64,000 nucleotides of DNA from positions 868,001-932,000 of the forward strand of contig JAPFBL010000047.1 of the NCBI GenBank assembly GCA_026182355.1. Reading direction: 5' to 3'. The position numbers were made by a program, and so were the translations under genes. Under the pieces are notes generated by a model. The model did not search any database. It was given only the letters and a program-made list of their open reading frames with translations, and was not told where the DNA came from. Position 1 is the stretch's first letter, and each line of letters begins with the position of its first letter. Shown piece after piece: positions 56,861-64,000 of the stretch. Source of the stretch: Hermatobates lingyangjiaoensis. Lineage: Eukaryota > Arthropoda > Insecta > Hemiptera > Hermatobatidae.

Positions 56861-58098
56861 GAATACTATTATATGTTAAATGCTAAAGTATAATTTTTAT
56901 CAGTTATTTATTATATGAATATAGGAATTTCATTCTACAAACAAAATTGAATTTAGTTAATAAGGTGCCAGACCTTATACGTTATTATTCAATCTGGGTT
57001 ACTTCAATAACATTACTATTATCAGTTTATACCTAATTTGCACATAATTCAAGAAATCAATAGCTGCCTGTATTATGCAGTTACTTATAATCAATTGTCG
57101 ACTACCATCTTCCTCCCAGCTTTCTGTTTTGACTTTTTTCGTCCTTTAGGACGAGTTGAACCAAAAATTTGAGACTGCAATTGTAGAATAGAATAATGCG
57201 TGATTACACAGTTAACTTTTGAGAACGTCTACTGTACACTTTGGATTAATTTTTCATTTATTGAGTTATAAGACATAGTTATAATTGAACTAAACCATTG
57301 ACTATTAAGAAATAAAGAGTACTAAATTAGGTATGTATGGTTAAGAATTACTTGCAGCTATTATGATTTTCTTGTGGAAAACCACTCAATTATTATTAAG
57401 TAGCATAAATATGAAAAAAAGAGAAACTGTTGTCTTCTTACAGCTCATGAATCAAGACAGAGAAGTTAGGTCTGTCTTATCCCTCTTAAAGCCTCTTCAA
57501 CCATATAAAGCCTTTATTTATGCAAGGACCATTAAAATCAAATCCAGGTTGAAATAACAAGCTTACTCTATTTTTCGCTTCGCCAAAAAGAAAATGGGCC
57601 CTCACAGATCTTTAGATCCAATTTGAGAACGACCTAAAATGTTTTCAACGAAAAACTTTTATTAGACCTGAGAAATGCAATTACACGTTGGGAAAGAATT
57701 CTCCTACGAATAATGCTGTTTGATCATGAATAACCTAATTTTGAATTCTATTATAAAGAACATTATAATATTTTTTTTTATTAAATTTGTTTTGTTTGGT
57801 TTGATCCTAATCCTATTTACTTTAAAGTCTATTGAAGTAATAAGTTTTTCAACATGTTTGACAATAAACGAATTTCATAACTTCTTACAGGCAATTTGAA
57901 TGGTTCAGATTTATAGTTCTGTATTCAGGTTTTATCCTAGTTTTGTTTTGCAGAAATTCTCGTTTTTAGTGGTGGTATATAAAAAAAGTGATCTTTTAAA
58001 AAAGCAAAATATTCTTTATCAAATTATAGTTCTGACAATAAAGGACTTAAATACTAGGATGGCTTGGATTTTTACGTAAACATTTATTATATTTATGA
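56861..58098. other. AT-rich stretch, nothing recognised
   Basis: The 64-codon plus frame at 57363-57557 has no recognised motif. Confidence 0.35.
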
Positions 58099-58279
58099 CT
58101 AGCAAACGTACCCGTCTTTGACGGAATCAAAAATTCTATTATACTTGGTATTTAAAAATATGAATTATAGTATTATACTAATACTATAATAAGAAATTAT
58201 AGAATAGTAGAAAATACCATTATTAGTACAGTGTTAAACAAATGCCTCTGTATACACCACATTAGCTGTCTGTCCTTCA

Positions 58280-58650
58280 GGTTCACGGAAGAACAAACAG
58301 TTGGAACCTCTGACTCTTGAGCAAGAAAACTATAGTTGACCACGTGAGAAAAACTTGGTCTCGCTAACTTGAATTCCTGCGTTAGATAAAGTCTCCCGTT
58401 GCGACTTAGTTAACGTCATTGCGAAATTGACTCTGACAGGACTTTGCAATCATTTCAACGGAAACAGACAGTGGCTCGGAATCAATGGTATGTGTGGTAT
58501 ACACACAGACTCCCCAATACGATATCCAGTCATTATGTCCACTCGATGGCATATCTGTGTAGAGCACGAACTCAGAGTCGTGTCCCGTTGCACAGTTTTG
58601 GGGCACTCATGTTTCGTAACATGAAATTTGTTACTGCTACTAAATTGCAA
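58280..58650 (-). pseudogene. Helitron helicase C-terminal fragment, copy 2
   Basis: Minus-strand frames give TVQRDTTLSS, IMTGYRIGESVCIPHIPLIP and, after frame changes, FAMTLTKSQRETLSN-like sequence near 58400. In intact Helitron/PIF1 helicases the order is NGTRL, then a TG-x-x-x-G-E-x-V-x-I-P-R-I-x-L-I-P segment, then FAMTINKSQGQ. The same order is kept here but split over frames with stops. It pairs with the 49030-49400 copy and keeps a longer upstream part. Confidence 0.75.
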
Positions 58651-59345
58651 CATGATTGGTGCTCCTACTTTAAGTTTTTACTTATGAGCAGGCAGTCCAG
58701 GAGAAATAAATTCAGAGTCAAGAAATTCAATTAGATAATGAACTGCTTCTTCATCACTAATCCAATCTCTTTACTGACTTGTAAGTTCTTTCATCGGTAT
58801 GATATAGCGTAAGAACTTGTTTGTTGATTTTTCCTGCCTGTTCATATTAAGAGTTGAGAATTGCTCGTTTACAAAATTATTTATTCGTAATAGATAGTAC
58901 GTCCTCAACTCTGGGAAACACCTTTTCAAAGATGTCAAATACGCAATATATTCATATGCTCCAATGAAATTAAAATCATCAACAATACCTACTTGCCACA
59001 CCTGTGTATTTTCAAAACAAACTTGTCTCTGAAGTTAGGAAAATACGCTTAAAGCCCTATAACTTCGTTTCTGTACTGAATTATGAATCTATTTAGAGCC
59101 CGTATTTTAAGTTAGGCATACACAAATCCAGTGTCAAAGTTTCAGCTCGCCATGTCTTATGGTGGCTGAGTTTACTTGTGACAAATGTTTTTGCGTTAAA
59201 TGTCCATAACTTCACTTCTATGTTGTATTTCCAATCAATTCAGAGCCTATATTTTAAGTTAGACCTACACAAATCTACTGTAAAAGTTTCAGCTTGATAT
59301 GTGTTATGGTAGCTGAGTTTACTTGTGACAAAGTTTTGCGGACAA

Positions 59346-59430
59346 ACAGACAAACCGACAAACCGACAAACCGACAAACCGACAAACCGACAAACAGACA
59401 AACCGACAAACTGACAAACCGACAGAAATT
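59346..59430. repeat. 8-bp minisatellite inside the Helitron derivative
   Basis: About ten units of ACAAACCG or one-base variants (ACAAACAG, ACAAACTG). The sister element at 50080-50135 has about six units, so copy number differs between the two. Confidence 0.9.
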
Positions 59431-59537
59431 TTTCTAAGGGTTGATTCGGTTTCTCCAATGTATGAAACGTAAAGAAAACTTGAAATGAGTCAGTTCTAAG
59501 CAATGTACAGACAAAATCATTATTTTATTTATAAAGA

Positions 59538-60179
59538 TTGAAATATAAAGGTATTTAAGGCAAATAAAAAAATTAGGAGGAATTCTACTCAACTTTACCA
59601 TAAATAAGTATAAAATCACTCGCCAATACAATCAGCTAAGTTTTAATTTAATGTTAATGTGACTTTAGTGTTGATAAGATATCAACCATGGTGCTAAAGT
59701 ATTATCAAAAAAAATAGGTTAACAATTGAATGATTTCAGTTGGTTTTTACAATGCATATTATTTTTATAAGTTACAACAAACTTGAAATCATCAATCTAG
59801 AAGACCCTGAAATGTTTTTACTATATTAATTTTTGATAAACGCAGGGTTCGAAATCTCATTTCACTCGTGGGCACCATAGCTTATCCTTGTTTTTTATAA
59901 AATTAGCATTCGATTTAAGTCTATTAATGTGCTTCATAATTGCTCTTGGATATGTATCTCTCACTTCTACTGGTTAAGGTATGATTTGGCAATAACTCTT
60001 ATCCTCTTTAAAGCAAGTGAGTTGCTTTCACGTAGAATATGGTCAAAATCCGCGTCTCTTTCAGAAAGAATCTGCAGTTTTAGTAATGTTCATTGTAGCT
60101 TGCATAAGACAAGTTCAGAAAAGAAATTCCTGTTAGATATTCTACATACATACTCACATTGATCCTTTGAAGATTTATT
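59538..60179. other. Unassigned
   Basis: On the minus strand 60020-60160 has a coding-like stretch (ILSERDADFDHILRESN) next to the LINE fragment below and may be part of it. Otherwise no feature. Confidence 0.3.
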
Positions 60180-60440
60180 ATTTTCTTTACAAATGAAGTT
60201 CAGATGGAATGACATCATACACTACGTTTATGATGTCATATATACGGTTCTACCTACTACCTAGCTGTAGTTCTACCACAATTTGTCATCACGATATGGT
60301 CAATAACACATCTCCCTGAGGAAAGCCTTTAGTAGATGTAATTTTCGTTGTGGCAGATTCAATGCTTATGTTAACTATTCCTGCGCTATATTCCTTAAGT
60401 CCTATTTCTTATAGTGTCTTTTTATAGTATAAACCGAAAC
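60180..60440 (-). pseudogene. Non-LTR reverse transcriptase fragment
   Basis: The minus-strand frame reads GLKEYSAGIVNISIESATTK and ITSTKGFPQGDVLLTIS, then stops. It resembles the RT region with the G-x-P-Q-G-x-V-L motif of Jockey/R1-like LINEs, in which the preceding strand ends in a V-x-x-G/KG turn. Sequence downstream can be read IVVELQLGSR with two stops between. The catalytic YADD motif was not found. The remnant is short and old. Confidence 0.55.
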
Positions 60441-61244
60441 GTTTGCAATTATTGTCCAGTTAATTTCTTTTTCTGATTTGTTGATTTGTACTTTCATACG
60501 AAAATATTTATTTTATAAAAATTTAGCATATCACTAAGGATAGAACATATAAGTTGCCATTATTAGTGTTATAATACACTTTTAATACTTTTTAAATTTC
60601 AAATAAATGCTTTTATTAATTTAAAGTGATGAAGCATTTGTACTAAGAGAATACCAAACTGGAATTTTCCAGTCATTTCAAACGATGGAAGTGACATTAA
60701 AACAGGAACAATCGTGTAATAAAATACAAAAAAAATACCTTTCCCATGACCCAATATCATGCAAAAATAATTGAGTTCTTAAGCAAATTAAGAAATATAT
60801 TTCTAACAATCTGAAATGATTAAGTGTAGAATATGTAGACTGATGACTACAGCTTTGCTACACAACTACTCCCCTGTACCAAGGAGAGTATCATAAAGTA
60901 TGTTAAAATCTCTTTGTACTAAACTTTAAAACAAGAATATTGTTAAACTGGATTCTGATAACAGAAACTTATAAGTAATGTAAACAAATGTGCCATATAC
61001 AACAGGTTACCCATTATTTCAAGTTAAAATTCCAGTTTGTATTGCTATATATATATTTTTTTATATTATTAGCATTTTTTATTCAGAGGAACTAGTTTCA
61101 AATTAATTTTTACAAGAAACTTTTATTGTTCTAGAGCTAGTTATTTAACGTTAAAAATATGTTTACAAAATCATAAACTACTCCATAACTCCTTTATGTC
61201 AATGTAATCAACAAAGAAATAATCAGACTAATCCTTCTTAACGT
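60441..61244. other. AT-rich stretch, nothing recognised
   Basis: No supported feature. Confidence 0.35.
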
Positions 61245-61632
61245 TTTATTATTTAGTATAATTTCATAATGATCTGTAAAAACAGTTAAATAGACCCAAC
61301 TCACTTTTATGTTTCGACAATCATCATCATCAGAAGACGAAGTGTACCTCAGAGAAGCAGGGCATTTACAGGAATCTGACAGCACAGCCGTTACACCTTC
61401 AGTGATATCGCTACCACCACAAAGCGAGAAGAGAGGAGAAAGGAAATAAAGAAACCAATAAGAAATTATTCTATAATAATAATAATATTTAATATATATA
61501 TATATATATATACTTCAAAAATAGGAAAGAACACAGAACGACACTACAAAACTCACTTCGATATTTCGACATCCGTCGTCATCGGGAAGAAGTGCGAAGT
61601 ACTCACGTTAAATATATATATATATATATATT
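61245..61632 (-). repeat. Two F6-related repeats, minus strand, next to TA tracts
   Basis: The first (core 61336-61300 minus) has CTGATGA, TGATGATTGTC and GAAACATAAAAGTGAG. The second (61600-61550) has CCGATGACGACGGATGTC and GAAATATCGAAGTGAG, a one-base-mutated form of the palindrome family at 41277-41636. TA runs lie at 61497-61511 and 61612-61631. The GAAGACGAAGTGTACC and GAGAAGCAGGGC surroundings are GC-richer. Confidence 0.55.
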
Positions 61633-61804
61633 TATGTAGGTTTTTGTTAGTTGTCCGGGGAAGGATGTATATAATTCGATACGTTGGTGGTATGAGAGTA
61701 ACCATTAGTGGAATAACGGAGGCTTCGCTGGGCAGCCACCCAGATGACTGAGTCTTTCTAAGAACTCCACTCATGGACCTGCAAATCTTATTCGTCATCG
61801 TAAC

Positions 61805-61852
<48 letters not shown>

Positions 61853-62689
61853 CTTGTTTGTATTAAAACCATTTCTTGACCTATGTCATGATTTGTTGTA
61901 ATGTTCTAAATGTAACGAAAATCTAAACAGGTGAAGTTTGTGTGTGTGTTTTGACTAACCATCTAGAACCTTAATTCTTGCCGTTATTTCTAAATATCTT
62001 CTGGTCACAAAAATAATACACTGTATATATATAATTTGATAGACAGAAATAGTTAAAAAATTATTGTGGGATTTTTATTCTGATTGGATATGTGAGTTGT
62101 GAGAGGTGATATGATAGCCAGGCCACCCTCTGGGTGGGTCCAGTCCTCATTTAGCAGTCATACCAGCATCATGACAAGCAAGATGAGCAGCCCCCTTGGG
62201 TCCAATTCTGCACCCCATCCATCCCCCCAACCCTGTTAATACCAACCCCTAACGTCAATCCAGCATCATTTATTCAGTTCATTTTAGTATGGACCACCAA
62301 CTTCTCTTTATAGCCTAACTGCCCTTACATAGCAAACAGCTCATTCTTTATTATAATATGCCCTTCCTTTATAGCTTGAATCTTTTGAGATTTTCCTTTT
62401 AAATTCAATCCATTTATATATGTGAGTCATGTTATAATTATTCAACATATTCAAACATAATTAGTTCTGTTGGTTTCTAGAGAATTATTTATTGAAGGAA
62501 CCCAACTAATGTTTATAATAATGAAACATTCAAATTACTCCACAACTACGATGTTAAAAGTATTGATATATATGATATTTTTCGCTTTTAGGTTTATTCA
62601 TTCATTAGGTCCTTATTCATTCATTAGGTACTTATTCATTCATTACTCTGTTCATAGAACTGCACAATTTTTACTTTACTATAAGTAAA
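61633..62689. other. Unassigned, with a TA tract and a GC-richer island
   Basis: (TA)n lies at 61807-61848. 61640-61800 has mixed composition with an 81-codon minus-strand frame of unknown nature. 62110-62290 is GC-richer (CCCCATCCATCCCCCCAACC) with no coding call. Confidence 0.35.
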
Positions 62690-63600
62690 GTATAGTGATC
62701 GTGAAAAAATTCTATCTCGAGATTTTGAGAGAATTATATGTTTTAAGGTCCCAGAAGATGTTTTATGATGTATTTTCGGTGATGTCTGTGGGTGTGTGAG
62801 TGTGTGGGTGGGTGGGTGGGTGAGTGAGTGTGTTACGACGCTACGGTCCAGAATCATTGATAAATTAAGTTGATATTCTATGGGCCTCATAGTGTAGATG
62901 ATCCATAAATTAAGCTGATATTTTACACAAAAATGGACCCCATAGTGTAGATGATCCATATTGTTTGGGAAGAATTATGCATGACGGAAAAGTCACTTTT
63001 TTTTGCCAAAAACCGGTTTTTAGGAAACATTTTTTTCTCCTAAACTGCTAATTTTAGAGCTTTAAAATTTTGGAATGATCTTTGAGGTTACAAATGGAAT
63101 AAATATAAAATATATTTAGAATTTTAAACTAACGGGAAATATTTTTTTTCAATAAAATGTAAAAATTTTGACTTATACTTCAATCTCAAAGCTTGTGAGA
63201 GAAATACAAGCCATACGGTTTGATGGATCAAAATAAAACTATGCCTAAAGATAAAACATTATACGGAGATTGATTTGAGCTTATTTTTTTCAAAATTGCA
63301 TTCACCAAAGGGTCGTTAAAGTACTATTTCAGTTTTCAGAAAATGTTTTTTTGACGATGAACGACTCATTAAAAAATAATGTAAGTTTGACCAAACATAG
63401 AATAAAAAATTAAGAATTCATTAAACAAAATTGATGAAATTTTAATTACGGCAAAGAGCAATAAAGCTATAAAAACTGTTTTTTATCCTAGACTAAGGAG
63501 TCACCTGCTATACTTGTCGAATTTTTGATATTTTTTTACCTTGTTTAGATTGACTTAGAATTTTTTTCAGTGAATTCACCAAAATAATATAATGTTTGGA
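62690..63600 (+). repeat. Dispersed repeat of unknown class, copy 2
   Basis: Parallel to 2150-3010: TTCTATCTCGAG near 62711, a (GTGG/GTGA)n-like run at about 62785-62832, a duplicated CATAGTGTAGATGATCCATA (62888 and 62940), TACAAGCCATACGG near 63208, ACATTATACGGAG near 63258, CACCAAAGGG near 63303 and TTGACTTAGAATTTTTTTCA near 63550. Homology thins beyond 63600. The duplicated 20-mer is absent from copy 1. No protein frame was found. Confidence 0.5.
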
Positions 63601-64000
63601 GGTATAATGAAAATGATTAAATGACTTAACGACTTATATGTGATGAAAGAAGAATAAAATTCTTATATGCAAAAAATCAACAACAATACAGCATATGAAT
63701 CATATAATTTTTAATTCTTTTTATGGTATGATGGGTTTGTCTAATAAAATGTTCTAATCAATCTGTATGTTGCACCATTCTACAAAGGTTAATATCAGAA
63801 GCTGATTTTTTTACGTTTTTGAATAATATTATTATTGGGTAATATTGAAGTTTTTGGAATGAACTTTTACGTCCTATAGAAGGGTTTCTATGTCTTTGTA
63901 TAATTTCCAGTTTTTTCACTGTTCTAGTCTAATAGTTCATAATATTATTTTTAAAAATTTCAAGCTTCCAGCTTTTAAATTTAAAATTATACAGAGAAGT
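63601..64000. other. AT-rich stretch to the window end
   Basis: No supported feature. Confidence 0.35.

Larger units (their letters stand above)
58099..59537 (-). mobile_element. Helitron derivative, 1.44 kb, both ends visible
   Basis: The minus strand starts TCTTTATAAAT after an A and ends with the hairpin CCGTC-AAA-GACGG, GTACGTTTGCTAG, before a T. It is the sister of 48874-50249 with the same internal order. The 5' part carries an expanded array of the 8-bp unit ACAAACCG (59346-59430). The 3' part carries helicase remnants. No Rep domain is present, so movement would depend on a full-length relative. Confidence 0.85.

Noticed and set aside
59240..59503. Protein with repeated FVGLSVCR
   Set aside because: This is the 8-bp minisatellite of the Helitron derivative read in frame, not a conserved protein.

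Overview
The window is animal nuclear DNA, strongly AT-rich, and most likely from an arthropod, probably an insect. The evidence is the lack of dense open frames, abundant (TA)n tracts, tRNA-headed SINEs whose tails end in CCTAACCTAA-like sequence, a Ty1/copia element primed by a half initiator-Met tRNA, Helitrons ending in CTAG, Penelope-like retroelements, a Buster-type hAT element and a pogo/Tigger remnant. There is no sign of operons or bacterial genes. Species cannot be told from the sequence alone.

Host gene content is small. The only convincing host exons lie on the plus strand between 10.6 and 14.4 kb. Two related mini-exons (42 and 45 nt, same phase, near-identical splice donors) are followed by a terminal coding exon that is in phase with both and ends in TGA. 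They look like the 3' end of one transcription unit with a tandemly duplicated, alternatively usable exon. Its upstream exons lie outside the window or were not recognised. The rest is intron or intergenic DNA filled with decayed mobile elements.

Layout. 0-9.3 kb: a foldback repeat, an unknown 0.9-kb repeat, a hAT MITE (4.3-4.9 kb), a Helitron helicase pseudogene with an intact 3' end (6.1-7.3 kb) and a SINE. 10.6-14.4 kb: the host exons, with a Penelope-type palindrome in the last intron. 17-21.4 kb: SINEs and a Helitron fragment. 22.96-25.11 kb: a young, internally deleted copia element with identical 204-bp LTRs, a 5-bp target duplication and a 96-bp tandem array at its deletion junction. 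28.2-35.3 kb: a nest of Penelope-like and ribozyme-like insertions in (TA)n tracts, including a recognisable GIY-YIG endonuclease reading frame, plus a pseudogene of a multicopy arthropod family (31.6 kb). 37-45 kb: LINE and SINE fragments, two near-perfect palindromes (41.3 and 42.2 kb), a Penelope N-terminal fragment and a second hAT end. 48-60.5 kb: LINE fragments, two complete 1.4-kb Helitron derivatives, SINEs and a Tigger fragment. 61-64 kb: further ribozyme-like repeats and the second copy of the unknown 0.9-kb repeat.

The most interesting signal is a recurring module, CTGANGA, one extra base, a hairpin, then GAA and a self-complementary segment. It has the order and pairing of a minimal (dimeric) hammerhead ribozyme. 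At least five sequence-unrelated families carry it, often as head-to-head inverted pairs inside palindromes and mostly flanked by (TA)n. One of them is physically joined to a Penelope endonuclease frame.
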